DNA from: Pyrus communis
Taxonomy: Eukaryota; Streptophyta; Magnoliopsida; Rosales; Rosaceae
Assembly (NCBI RefSeq): GCF_963583255.1
Contig: NC_084803.1
Location: 22,852,428 to 22,916,427, forward strand
Length of the DNA stretch: 64,000 bases
Direction: 5' to 3'
The translations under genes were made by a program, and so were the position numbers. The notes under the pieces are model-generated. The model worked only from the letters and a program-made list of their open reading frames with translations, ran no database searches and was not told the DNA's origin. The first letter of the stretch is position 1, and the number at the start of each line of letters is the position of its first letter. Shown in pieces: positions 45,717 through 58,028 of the stretch.

Positions 45717-46493
45717 ATTTTAGAATTACATGTAGGTGAGGCTTTGAAAAAAAAGAGTGGTTGTAAGAAATTACATTTCTGCCCACATTTCTTATTCATG
45801 TTAAGTTTGAATTAGAGGGTTAAACTGATAATTTCATAGGGTTTTAGTTGACAATGGGTGTTTTATTAATATGTAGTTTAGATTATGTAATTTGCTTAGT
45901 TTTAGTCTATCTGCATCCTTTATAGTCTTTATAGACCTCGCCCTAATTTAAAATTCTTTTTACACCTGCTCCTCGTTAAGATTTCAATATTTACTTTTTA
46001 CCTTTTCTTTTCAACCTTAGTTACATCGGACTATCATTAAGCAATGAAAGTAGGGGTAGGCATGGTTTTGTGCCGTTTGATTTTGAAGTAAGACAAAAAT
46101 TAAAACTAATATTTGTTATGGTTCGGTTTAGTTTGGTTTGACAACAAGAGCCGAAGTGAAACCAAATCATTCGGTTTTGGTTCGGTAGGGTTTCAGTTTA
46201 AGCCTAACTTATAGGTCCGTTAAAAAATTTAGCTTACCATATAAGCCCTGTTTTAAAAATTGGCTTAGGGACTGTCTTTCCATGGTATTTTGGTGTAAAA
46301 CGCTAGCGCTTTGCATATGCCTCTTCACAATCATGATGTCCATGACTCATCATCATGATATTGTAATAGTGAACCAACTAGAAGAATTGAAAGATAAGAG
46401 TTTTCTCTCTTTAATGTTATTTTAGGTATCTCCTCTTTGCAACAACTATGCACATAGTTTGTTTTTTTTTTTTTCCCTCCTTTAGAACCTCAT
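45717..46493. other. Intergenic, no gene recognised
   Basis: AT-rich. A GGTTCGGTTTAGTTTGGTTT-like stretch at 46125 is low-complexity. No convincing frame. Confidence 0.5.
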
Positions 46494-47316
46494 TGTGAGA
46501 CCATGATTTTCTAGACCCAAGACATGCGGCATCTTAGGTGGCAAGGAAGACCGAAATGCCTGTAACACGTGATGTTTAGGCAAACAAGCTGAGCAACCTT
46601 AGCAAGATCGGACCAGCCCTAGTTAGATCAGACCAGCCTTAGTCAGATCAGACTAGCTATAGTTAGATGATGTCAGAATACAAAGTGAAGTCAAACAGCC
46701 GTAGTTAGGTAGACTTGGCTTAAGCTCATTAAAGATATTACTTGACTCCCAAATAAGGAAATCCTAATTAAAGTCAAATTAGGATATATTTGAGATTAGG
46801 CAACATTGTCACAAAATTCTAGGAAGATTGGGTATCTCATCCTAGATAGTCTCCTGATTTGATGAAGATTAATTTCTCCACATGAACTCTCAAGATCCCT
46901 ATAAATATACTAGCATGAGTATATATCAAGGGATTTCTATCTTTCTCTTTCTCTCTGACCTATGGACATATACCTCTCTCCCTTTGACTTCCCTCTTTAA
47001 GTCTTATATTCTTTACTACACACACATTCTCTCTATGCATAACAGAGGCACTTACGCACCGTCTACGCGTAGACACGTTTGTGGAGAACTCATCTCCAAA
47101 AGCCCCACCATAGGCTATTCGACAAGGATGGCTCACACCATTCTTTCATAGAACTACACCCATGGTTTGATTCTCCTTCTAGGGGATATGTAGGCAGTCC
47201 TATATGGATTCAACCACACCTTCTAATCAACCTCATTCTTCTCTCGTCGGTGATCATAAATTATTTTGACTGGATTTTGCCTCCGTCCATGAATGTCCGC
47301 GAATTTGGTTCTAACA
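46494..47316 (+). mobile_element. Probable LTR, plus orientation
   Basis: It begins TGTGAGACCATGATT and ends TTTGGTTCTAACA. CTATAAATATAC near 46900 is a TATA box in the right place. ATTAGTCTTTCATTGAGAG directly follows, resembling the ATTGGTGCTTTCATTGAGAG start of many plant gypsy internal regions. No second LTR or TSD was found. Confidence 0.5.
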
Positions 47317-47869
47317 ATTAGTCTTTCATTGAGAGTGAATTCATATTCCCCCATGTGAATCACTCCATCGACATGCTAAACAACTTTGGGTAAAAAGTGA
47401 CCAAATGAAGAAATTTTGGAGTAGTTTCAATGAGAGTGGATTTGTGAGTCTTTCAAGATAATTGTGTTAAAATTCCAGAGTTTAATTCCAAGCCATTTGA
47501 CCATGGTGAGGAAAAGAAGAAGGCCCAGTGTGCAGCATTTCCAGATTGACATTTCGGGATGTTTTGGGTATTTTAAAGGTCAATATGGCATATTTCAAGA
47601 AACATTTCTCATAAGGATTTGTTGATGACGTCTTAAACTTTAAAAAAAGTCATTTTTGGACTAAATCGGAGTTGATTTGATGGTAAAAATTTCATCCCTG
47701 AGCGAAAACAAAAACAAGGACGATGGTCATAATTACTTCATGATGGATTAAAGAATCATGAACCCTAACTCCATATGATGTGAAGAAGAGGTTTTACTGC
47801 AAGGCCCAGATTTTCCCAGAGGAACCAAAAAGGGAGGGTTTCTAATACCTTTATTTATTTTGTAGGAAC
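47317..47869. other. Possible internal start of the preceding LTR element
   Basis: Non-coding, with no recognisable protein. The sequence turns into antisense Copia coding remnants after about 47870. Confidence 0.4.
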
Positions 47870-48880
47870 TAGGTTGTTAAGTTCATTGGGTGTCATCTTG
47901 TTTCTCAAAGAACTCATTTCTTGAGTTATGTCCCTCATTCATTTGCTCGGTCTTAGGCAAATCCCATTGTAGGATTACAATGAACTATCCAATAAACAAC
48001 CTTTGTTAGTTGGTCTATAATAGTGATACCCAAAGGATAATTTAAGGATATCCCATAAGATTATGGTCATACAAACATTGCTTTTTAGCACACATGCATT
48101 AAGTCAATTGACCTATGCATGACAACCCCAAATCTTAACTTGATTAAGACTTGTCTTTTTTTTCAAACTACATCCTATGGAGTTATGAAACATTTCGAAA
48201 GACACTCTAATTGACAATCATATTGTCTTAGAAGTGCATATCCTAGATATGGGTAGTTTGATAATATTTAACAAATCATATCTAATTAGAGTTCGTTCTT
48301 CTCCTAATGGAGAAAATCCATTATCATATGATGCTATGTTCCTTGATTCCTTTCAAGGAAACTCTTCTAAAGTGTTATTTTCCTTTGATCAAATCTAAGA
48401 AGATTAATAATTTAGACATCATACTCATAAACTTACATTCTTGAATTCTTTGAAACCTTTTGCAAAGTATTTAGACTTGTGTTTATTCGAAGTACACGAT
48501 AGTCTAACTGAGGGTGTATTTGATGAATATCATACAACATGAGTAGCCTTCTATCGAGGAGGCCTGCTCTTCCTTTATTGAAGTAAGTGCAAATGGTCTG
48601 ATTCAAGATTTTCTAAGAATCAACTTAGTGAAATCCCATACTTCGTATATCCGCAAAAGGAATGATCCATTAGGTTTATGTTGTGGACATATGCCACTAA
48701 CATCTAAGTGAATTAACCTCAACAATTTTGTGACTCTTTCTTCTTTCCAAAAGAATAAAGATTAGAACATTTTGCCCTTATACAAATTTAACAAGAAGGC
48801 ATTGGATCCAGACCTAACGATCCATAGATATCTATGGCCAACTTGTATTTTATTTTGTCGAGGTGTCACAACTTAGTAGG
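47870..48880 (-). pseudogene. Ty1/copia integrase remnant, antisense
   Basis: Read on the minus strand the order matches a Copia polyprotein. A worn finger end (LDALPSC...) lies near 48800, then [20 protein letters not shown] worn core with ERTLIRYDLLNII and KKTSLNQVKIWGCHA follows, ending TFGYHYYRPTNKGCLLDSS. Many stops and shifts make it dead. The gag side should lie toward 52.6 kb, where the matching PBS and LTR are found. Confidence 0.72.
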
Positions 48881-51204
48881 CTTAGTCGCTACCTTGTAAC
48901 CTTTTGGGTTTTATATCATCATTATATTCTAAACAGTTAACACTACCACATCATCTCTATGATATAGAGACAATTAATCAGATTACAATAATCCAGTTAT
49001 TAATAAAGAACAATGTTTTGTCAAACAAAAAAATTGATCCACCTCTTAAAACTATAGTGACAGAACTAAGTTCCTTATTCAAATTGGAATGTAAAGACAA
49101 TCTTTGTTTTTCCAATTTCTTTGGTAGCTCATTATGAGGAAGTAAGTACTAATTGCTTTCGCAGAGATCTATATCTTTATTCACATTCCAAATGTGAAGT
49201 ACTTTCTCTTTTTTCACTAATCTTCTACTTCTTACTAGTTACTCTTTCATAATGTTTGCAATCATAGTTACTAATACAGAATCAAACATTCAAGTAGAAT
49301 AACCAACTATTGTGAACTATTTCAAGAACAATTTACACCACCTTCGAAAGGTGTGCTCTCGACACTTGCAAGACGATGCTTGCAAATACCCCTTCCATTG
49401 TCCAACCTTTCATAAAGAAAGTATACTCCTTTGGAGTTATTTTGCCTTCTTCATTTGACTTTTCCTATGATTACAATAGCCATGGTCCCTAAACTTCCAC
49501 TGTCTTTCTTGAAATTTATTTTAATTGTGTTATACACATTAAATGATTTGGAGAGCGTGTGGTAATTGTTCACTATATAGTTTACAATAAACTTAGTGAA
49601 TCATTATGATAAGGACACAAAGGTGAAGTCCTAGCCTAGTTTCCATCTAGTGAAGTGGTTTAACACTTCAACACTCAATGATTCAAAACCATCATTAGTG
49701 AATATGGTTCAAAATCATCATTCTCCATATTGTTGAACTATCGTTCCTTAGCAACTATCTTGTTCCTTAACAAGATTACAAAATTTCAAGAGTTGTTAAA
49801 GGCAACTCTCATTTCTTCATATAATAATTTGTAAGTGAAGAATCATGGCACATCAAGTGTCCATGCCGTTATGCATTCTTCTAAAGTTCCTTGTTCGTAT
49901 AACAAAGAAACAAGGATTAGTATTTGTGTTGACTAAGGGTTGTGCAAAACAACTCTTCTATCTTCATACAACAATTTGAAAGTGAAGAATTATGGCACCT
50001 GGAGTGTCCATGTCTTTGTGTTAACTTCTTAAGTTCCTTTGTTCATTCAACAAAGGAATAAGCACATGTAGTTGTGATATCCTCATTACGTTAGACATAT
50101 CTAACATGTTTTTCCAATGATACATTATCAATATGAAGATGGAGATGATGAGACTACTTGAGTACATATATAATCCATTCAAGATAATCTATTGCATTGT
50201 GGTACCAAGTATAGAAACTAAAGCCTTCAACTTTTCTTTGTCAAGTTTTGGATAACGTTTGCAAATATATTGGTAAATAAATACATAATGAATATAAGTT
50301 GATTGATCTTAAGCTATTTGATTCAAGTCTTTAAATCAAATAACACCACCAATTTTTTTTGGTCAAATTCCATATCTCTCAAAGGAATTCAAGAGTTCAA
50401 AGGAAACTTTTAGTAGGGTATAGGAGGCTCACTATTAGCAAGCTCACCTCGCAATTATATGATGTTGGTAATAATGAGAAAGCACGCTTAGTCATTTACA
50501 TCTCATGTAAGTACCCATCTAGTATGGCCTTTAGAGATGATGCCTCATAATTATATCATGTTGGCGTCATTGTACTTAGTTAAGTTATTCCCACCATGCT
50601 TGTTTATGTAGAGGTTCAAGTACAACCTCAGAATTATATCATGTTGGCTATACTCGTTGCCTACCTTATTTCATCATGTATGTATATAGACTCCTCCTAA
50701 GTGTAAGCACATACTTTAACCTTTCCTATTCTAGGGTGAAGACGATGTATAAGTCACAAACGACCAGAGCCTACCACAGTGGGAGGCCACAAAAGAGTGT
50801 TCAAAGAACTCTCATGCTTGTCAACTTAATTTTGGTTTGGTTGAGGGTTTTAGGTCTCATCACATATAAGCATTTTAATCCAACTGAAATTATTTGGTCC
50901 TAGTACAACTATTGGTCCATGTGATTGTTTTAGTAGCATATGATATATGCTTGTAAACCATTTTTTTTTTTTTAAAGCAAGAATATACGGTACTAGTAAC
51001 ATAAGCTTTGCATTCTTTGATGGCCTGTCTAGCTGCCTTAGGGCCTTAGGATGAATATGAACCTTCAATTTGATCTAATACGAGCCTAGTGTTGGATCTC
51101 GGTCTAGGGATCGTGATTGATTTTAGTTACATGTTTAATCATTTTAAGACATGTTTCCCTATTGGGCATTGGACCCAACTACTCTAATTTCATGCATATC
51201 TAAT
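48881..51204 (-). other. Antisense Copia interior, gag side, unrecognisable
   Basis: It lies between the integrase remnant and the SINE, in the position of gag and protease, but no motif can be read. It holds the tandem duplication at 49800-50075. TCATAATTATATCATGTTGG occurs near 50547 and, slightly changed, near 50450 and 50630. Confidence 0.4.
49800..50075. repeat. 147-bp imperfect tandem duplication
   Basis: CTTCATAYAAYAATTTG.AAGTGAAGAATYATGGCAC...GTGTCCATG occurs at 49815 and 49962, in step over most of the unit. Confidence 0.8.
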
Positions 51205-51216
51205 AAAGCATAAGAG

Positions 51217-51394
51217 ATACTAACAATTTCTTTTTACCACTTAGTACTACGGTCTAGTGGTATTCTTCTTCACTCGTAAGTGAGAGATCTTAGGGTTGAT
51301 TCTCGCCAAAGACAAATTTGAACCACATTATTGCTAACCCATTGTGAGGCTAAGCCTACCCCTCTCCCCCTTAGTGTAGATAATATCATTTGCT

Positions 51395-51426
<32 letters not shown>
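51217..51426 (+). mobile_element. tRNA-derived SINE with poly-A tail
   Basis: A box-A-like TCTAGTGGTATTC (about 51252) and box-B-like GGGTTGATTCTC (about 51294) form a pol III promoter. The body ends in CTCAAAA and about 30 A (51397-51426). Direct repeats AAAGCATAAGAG at 51205-51216 and GCATAAGAG at 51427-51435 flank it. It sits inside the antisense Copia region. Confidence 0.85.
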
Positions 51427-51427
<1 letters not shown>

Positions 51428-51435
51428 CATAAGAG

Positions 51436-52630
51436 GAGTACTTTTAAAGTAAAGAAGAGTTTATGCTCTTTTACAAAATTTGATCCAATCAAATTACAAT
51501 CAAAATCTAATCTTCACATTCCATGGTTCAAACAAATTTGAGAGATGGCCTATCACATAGCTTAATTATCATAGACTTAGGTTCATAATCACAATTTCTT
51601 TAATTAATTAACGCCTTGACTAATTAAACTAGAATGCAACATTGTCATTTGGTTTTTGTGTCCATAAAATTGATTTGAATGGAGCTAAATGAAATGAAAA
51701 TCCAATTACTATTTTATTCTCATCCTAATTTGTGCCAAAATGCAATAACCTAAACTTTTGGGCTATAATATAAAATACAAACTTTTGGGGTCACTTTGTA
51801 AAAATACAAAAGTTCACTACTTCATGTAATTACAACTAGAACCCAAAAATTTCAACAATTACAAAAAAAAACTTCATTAAAGGAGCAAAACAATTGGTCC
51901 TTTAGTGATTTGAGGCCTTTACAAAAAAAACGTAAACTTTTGGGTCAAAGTGCAAATACACAAAGGTATCAAAACTATATGTAATTAAATAAAAGCCCCA
52001 AAAGTACCCCATTAATGGAGTGGCTAGTTTTGTAATGAGAGAGTGGTGTCAAAATTTTGTTGTAAGTTTTAAAAAATAAACAAAAGTGATTGTAAGGTGA
52101 TAGATAAGGTGATGATGTGAATAATGCAATCATCTCCCATCAACTATTACAAACCAATTTTAAATAAAATTCAAAAACAATTTTGAATCAAACACCCAAA
52201 ACTTTATGTTCTTGTTATGAACATGAAGAACCCAACAAGAACATTGAAGAACATCCATGAAAACCCATAAGAGCTCCATGAACATTTTTCACCCAAAGAC
52301 ACCCCAAAACCTCTCAAACTTAAGGGAAATAACATATTAACAAACTAGGGTACCGAGGGGTTTCTAATGTCACTTTAAAACTCTTTTAACAAGACAAACA
52401 AAAATCCAAAAATTCCACCCATGGATTTGGCAGAATTTCTCCAAACAAAAGGCACCAAATTTTAGTTCCAAATTTCATGTTCATATAAACTACATCTACA
52501 ACATTTGAGATGATAAATTTTCAAGCAAAATTTACATTCAAAGAAGCAAGAACATGCTTGTAACCGTTACACCAATATCAAACACTATGAACAACAAAAT
52601 CCAACAGGGTTCACCAAATACCAAACTTAG
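51436..52630 (-). other. Antisense Copia leader between PBS and gag
   Basis: AT-rich, with no frame. Phrases such as AAACTTTTGGG(T) recur at about 51750, 51780 and 51932. It lies directly downstream (minus strand) of the PBS. Confidence 0.45.
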
Positions 52631-52643
52631 GCTCTTGATACCA
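52631..52643 (-). other. Copia primer-binding site
   Basis: On the minus strand TGGTATCAAGAGC begins two bases after the LTR end. It matches the initiator tRNA-Met PBS with one extra A. It fixes the Copia element as minus-oriented. Confidence 0.85.
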
Positions 52644-52645
52644 AT

Positions 52646-55600
52646 TGAAGAAAAATTTGTGAAAAACTAAGTTCATTAAGCAACATAATACATGCATTTA
52701 ACAATTAAATGGTGGAAGAATATTTCTATGCACCTTAAAACAAAACTTAAACCATGAAATTCAAAGCCTAGTAGTTGTGGTGAACTAAGACTCAACTCAA
52801 AACAAAGTGAGTTGAGAAATATTATATCTTTGATGAATCCTCTTTGCATGAGCAAGGGTTAATCACCTAAGAGAGAGGGCCTTCATTCCTTACTTCTTTG
52901 CTCCATGGATTTCTTGAAGAAAGATGGATGAATGGATTCTCCAAAAGTCTCCAAAGTTGGAGACTGTAAACACGAAAATTCTGTAACGAATGAAATGAGA
53001 ACACGTGTACAAAGTAGAATTGTATTGATTTGAATTTGTAGGTTACAATCTCTGTTTACAATTTTCCTCTGATGCAGTCTTCAAATTTGATGTAGATGCG
53101 TAGGTTGTTGATCGAAAGGTCATGATGACTTGATCTCGAACAAACGATTGAACAATTGCTTCAAGTTCTGAGCTTGAAAACAATGCGTGGATGGTCTTCA
53201 CCTCAAAGTTGCAGCAAATATGGTGTAGATGTGAAATTTCATTGATTCAAGGCCCTTGACAACTTGATATTGAATTGAACGTCGTTACAAGTTTTGAGCT
53301 TGCAACAAAGTCTTGAAAGAATCGGCACAAGTGCTTGTTGATTCTTCAAGGAAGTGTTTCAGCTTTTGGTTGAAAGAAAGCTTTAGCTTTGGTTGTGAGT
53401 TCTTCGAAGAGAGCTTTGGTTGCGCATTAGTCTTCAAAGATTTATGCAGAGGTTCTTCTGAATGTAGGATTTTCAGCCTCCTTGTGTGTCTTGGATCCCT
53501 GTATTTATAGACTTCCAAAGCCATGACTTTGGATAGATTTGGCCTTGATTTGTGTCTTGATTCATCCATGGGAGAATTTATGCATGTTTTGTGTCTTAAT
53601 TTTAGCCACCTTCCTCATATTGGTCGAAATTTATCAGCCTTATTTCCTATTTGTGAGCGATCTTCAATTCTTGCTTATTTTATGAAGATGCTTTGGCTTT
53701 CTTTCCCGTTTTTTAGAGATTTTGGGCCCCTTGCCGATTTTATGGGGATTTTCTCCCTTTTGCTAAATTTTGGGAATGTTTTACATTTCCTTTGCTTGAT
53801 TTGTGCCACATCCATTGATGACTTGTCCATTTGTGATGAGTCATATGCCACGTGGAGCCTTGTGATGTATCATTTGTATGCAACGAAATGAAGACTCGTG
53901 CGAACAAGGATACTGTACAAAGTAGATTTGTATTGATTTGAATTTGTAGGTTACAATCGCTGTTTACAATTTTCCTTTGATTCAGTCTTCCAATTTGATG
54001 TAGATGCATAAATTGTTGATCGAAAGGTTGCGATGACTTGATCTTGAACGAACGATTGAACGATTGCTTCAAGTTTTGAGCTTGAAAACCACACGTGGAT
54101 GGTTTTCACCTCAAAGCTGCAGCAAAGATGGTGTAGATGTGAAATTTCGTTGATTCAAGGGCCTTGACGACTTGATCTTGAATCGAATGTCGTTACAAGT
54201 TTTGAGCTTGCAACAGAGTCTTGAAGGAATCAGCACAAGTGCTTGTTGATTCTTCAAGGGAGTGCTTCGGCTTTTGGTCGAAAGAAAGCTTCGGCTTTGG
54301 TTGGGAGTTATTCGAAGAGAGCTTTGGCATCATATTAGTCTTCAAAGATTTGTGTAGAGGTTCTTTTGAATGTAGGATTTTCGGCCCCTTTGTGTGTCTT
54401 GGATCCTTGTATTTATAGACTTGCAAAGCCATGACTTTGGATGGATTTGGCCTTGATTTGTGTCTTAATTCATCCATAGGAGAATTTAGGCATGTTTTGT
54501 GACTTAATTTCAGCCACCTTCCTCATATTGGCCGAAATTTATCGGCCTTGTTGCCTATTTGTGAGCAAGCTTCAATTTTTGCTTATTTCGTGAAGATGTT
54601 TTGGCTTTCTTTCTGTTTTTTTAGAGATTTTGGGCCTCTTGCCGATTTTAAGGGGGATTTTCTCCCTTTTGCCAAATTTTGGGAATGTTTTACATTTCCT
54701 TTGCTTGATTTGTGCTACATGTCATTGATGACTTGTCCATTTGTGATGAGTCATATGCCACGTGGAGCCTTGTGATGCATCATTTGTATGCAATGAAATT
54801 TACATGTCTACAGAGACTTCTAAGTTCATACACCAAAGATGATGAAGGAAGAATATGAGTGGCATTGGAAGAGTTTGATGTTAGTAAACTTTCCCAATGT
54901 GACCGGCCTCCTAGAGAGAAAGAGAGAAAAAGTTATCTCATCTTTTCATCAAAGAAACCCTAATGAGGAATGAAGTTATAAAGCTGCTTTTATAGTCATT
55001 CCAAATGAGTGGCAAACTTGGAATAAGTCCACCAACACCGTCCCCTTTTCTATATGGCCGGCCACACTTAGTTAGTTAGGGTAATTTGCTCATTTTGTTT
55101 TAGTTGTCACACTACTTAAACTGTATTTGTCTTTTGGACCAAAACCTATTTGGGTCCCGAAACCCGAAACTAACTTAAGGCTTAAGATATGATTACCTTG
55201 AATGTGATTTGGAATGACTTCCTAAATCTCATTCATACTCTAGCCATATATTATTAATCACATCATAAAGTATTCTCGCTTAATGTTTTGAAGGTTAGAG
55301 ATCCTTTGTTGCACATTCACTTGCCTTCATAGCAAAGTAGCTTAACCCCAACTATGCCATGGACACCCTTTGATGAAGGGTATTTGGCACAGTCAAATGT
55401 CAACTATAATGCCTCAAGTCGAATGACTAATGCCTCAGGTTGAATGACTACTTTGCATTATCTCAACCATGAGTTCTCATGTGACATGAGTATAAGAACT
55501 CCTTGTTGATCGCATTTAATATACTTATTATCTATTGAGCACCTATATACTTGTCTTAATGTCAAACACATCAATGACTCGAGACCAGTCACTCTCCCGG

Positions 55601-55892
55601 AGAGAAGACATAGGATATACTGATCTTAACGGATCATCAACACCTAATTGACAATCTTATGATCATGAATGTTTAGGATATGTGTACGAAACAGAATGGT
55701 CTCATGAATATAATTTCATTAGATTACATTCTCTTAATTACATATTCCTTGGACTTATTGTTTAAGCGTATAACATTTATATGAGACGACTTTAAAAATA
55801 ATAGTTGCCCTTATACTAAACTAGTTTAGTTTAACATGTGAAATGTCTGTAAAGTATGATCATATGATTGGATTTATTGCACATTTCCAACA
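52646..55892 (-). mobile_element. Copia 5' LTR (minus), interrupted by a solo LTR
   Basis: On the minus strand it runs from TGTTGGAAATGTGC at 55892 to a terminal CA at 52646, next to the PBS. A TATA box (CTATAAAAGCAGC) lies near 54988. Sequence at both ends matches the copy at 61125-62931, for example ATGATTACCTTGAATGTRAT. Removing the nested insert leaves about 1.4 kb. The matching 3' LTR was not found before 47.9 kb, so the element is truncated. Confidence 0.85.
52966..54812 (-). mobile_element. Solo LTR with internal 908-bp tandem duplication
   Basis: The ends are TGTAAACACG and TGTCTACA on +, flanked by direct GAGAC copies at 52961-52965 and 54813-54817. Inside, two copies of a 908-base unit lie head to tail (for example TTGATTCTTCAAGGRAGTG near 53338 and 54246). 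Each has a minus-strand TATA box (GTCTATAAATAC near 53510; GTCTATAAATAC near 54418). No proteins are encoded; the 94-aa minus frames in both copies are promoter-spanning chance frames. Confidence 0.82.
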
Positions 55893-58010
55893 TTGGTTGA
55901 GCTGCAGAGCATTTGGCCTGAACTCTTTCAACCACCTTCGCCAGATGAGCACCTCAATGTCATCTAAGTCGAGACAATCATCGGTGATATAGCCATGATC
56001 ACGATGATAAAGAAATTATTCAGTCTTATTACTCATTCTATTGAATAACAGTTAAGGTTTTCTTGTGATGAGAGCTGTTGCTCTATGAGCTGGAACATTT
56101 CCCCTCGGGAAATGTACAACTTGAACTTGTCTTAACTCTTAAAATAGAAATTTTTACCATGGGTTGAAAATTCTCAAACATTTTCTTCTCTAGGGGATGG
56201 TTGTACACGACCCTCACTACTTACTTAGCGTGTGAATGGCAGGGGTATATAAAAGGTCTCGTGTTCCCTATATTCCCATATTGCACAGTGTTCTGGCCTT
56301 ATTCAATTACTCACCCTTGGAATAGCTCATTACCTTCCGTACTAGTCATTTGAACATCTATAGGGGATTATTGGTTAGATAAAAGTAGAAGCTACCCTCA
56401 TGGAATCCTCCCATAAAGGCATTATGGGTGGTGTCTTCATTGCACCCCTTGCATCAAGATACTTATTGTTGAAATGAGATATATAGTTCTTTAGGGATTC
56501 GATCAAACTGTGTTTCACTAAGGCTTAATCGGTCGAGGTGTATTGCCTCTTTGAATCATTTAGTGGTCGAGAAAAACCTGTTTAGGCTTGGAGAACGAGG
56601 TGATCATCATTAGGGTGAGTTGCCGAAACCAGTCCCTTATTGCTCCCTATTAAGTGAGCGAGAACAAGCGACACTTGGTGGCCTCATTATACCTTACTCA
56701 TTCGACATCGTAGATGAAGCCATAAAGATGGTTATAGAGGTCTGATAGTCATTCCTAGCTCTCCATCTTCAAAGTCTTGTATAGGTGTCCCATTAGTGGG
56801 CTCTGACAATAGTGTTTTATAGAAAGGGAGAAGGACTTCTTCCTCCAAGTAGCCGAGGCTTTTGGATTGAGAAGCCTTCTTTACGTTTCTTAATTGATCC
56901 CACACACTCTTGATCTCATGGATCATCATCTCTTTTAGGTGGTCCTTAGATCAAGGCACTTGTGTGGGCTTCTTGCCTCGAACCTTAGCCTATAACTCGA
57001 TCGTTTGAGCCTCATTTCCTTGAATGCCCTCTTCAGGTCGATGTAGACTTTAGTTTATTACCTTGCGAGCATCGTTATAGTCAATGTTCTAAAAATCTCT
57101 GCCTCGGTAATAGGCGGCTGGTCACCGCCTCGATTAATGCCTAGACATTTGAAAATTAAAAAATGGTGCCTAAACCTATTGAGGCGCCCGCCTAAACCTT
57201 TTAGGCACTCGCCTAGTGTGCCCAGACCCGCCTAGGCACCTGCCTAGGTGGCGATTCACTTAGGTAGAAAATAGATAACTTTCATTTTGCATTTTATTTT
57301 TTCTAATAAATTGTAATAGACTTGTTAAATACTTAAATGAACACACATTATATGCTTGTTCCCTATGTTTTCATTATGTTCCAATAGCTAATAATATATG
57401 TCATTCTATTTTCTATTTTACGATAAAATTATATACATTTTAAGTATAAACATACACTTATTTATACGAAATATAATAGATTTAATTAAATCCGCCTAGT
57501 CCGTCTTGGCGCCCGTCTGGACCCTACCTAGTCGCCTAGGCACTAGGCCCCAACCTAGTGCTCGACTAATGCCTAGTGTCTTTTAGAACCTTGGTTATAG
57601 TTCAACGATATATGAGGATGGCTATATGGATGACATGGGTCATCTAGTGAGTGACCTCCGACTTGGTCAACATTTCTTTTGGGGGATTCCTTCTATCCTC
57701 TCCTTGGTCTGGAGGCCCTACTCTAGGAGGTCAGCATGCTTCTCCTGGAATATAGAATTTGGTGTATGAAGGAGATTGCCTAGGTCATGCATTTCCCCCA
57801 CTCCGACGAGGATAACCTCTATTTTCTCTTCAAGGCTCACTAGCCTAACCTTCTTTTATCGTATTCTTCATCTACCAGCCTTTCAAGGCCACTAGACAAG
57901 GCTTTCTCTTTCAATCTTTTGCTCATATAATACTTGGGGGAGTAGATATGATCGCATAACATGAAAAGTGCTCAACTGGGTAGAAAACACAACAAGAAAG
58001 TATGTGTTTC
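55893..58010 (-). pseudogene. Ty3/gypsy gag-side remnant, antisense
   Basis: On the minus strand about 56690-56560 reads RDWFRQLTLMMITSFSK then FLDHLM, which fits the retrotransposon gag domain (x-x-W-F-x-x-L...I-x-S-F). SLKNYISHFNN follows near 56490. Stops and shifts break it. Upstream, 57600-58010 is the weakly readable N-terminal side. The element carries a MITE at 57085-57594 and is cut at 55892 by the Copia LTR. Confidence 0.6.
57085..57594. mobile_element. 510-bp MITE with CGCCTAGGC-type subterminal repeats
   Basis: Both ends contain GTTCTAAAA in inverted orientation. CGCCTAG / CTAGGCG heptamers occur many times within 150 bases of each end, and the core is AT-rich. Flanks are TTATAGTCAA (57075-57084) and TTATAGTTCAA (57595-57605), a 10-bp near-perfect TSD. 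A 9-10 bp TSD suggests a Mutator-like origin; a hAT origin is possible. Confidence 0.75.
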
Positions 58011-58025
58011 CCACAGATGACGCCA
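58011..58025 (-). other. Gypsy primer-binding site
   Basis: Minus strand TGGCGTCATCTGTGG matches the TGGCGCCGTCTGTGG PBS common in Tat/Athila-type gypsy elements, with one C to T change and one other. It lies just after the LTR end. Confidence 0.8.
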
Positions 58026-58028
58026 AAA

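Noticed and set aside
53285..54477. Two similar 94-aa minus-strand frames
   Set aside because: They are copies of each other only because of the 908-bp LTR duplication, and they span the TATA box. No domain was seen.
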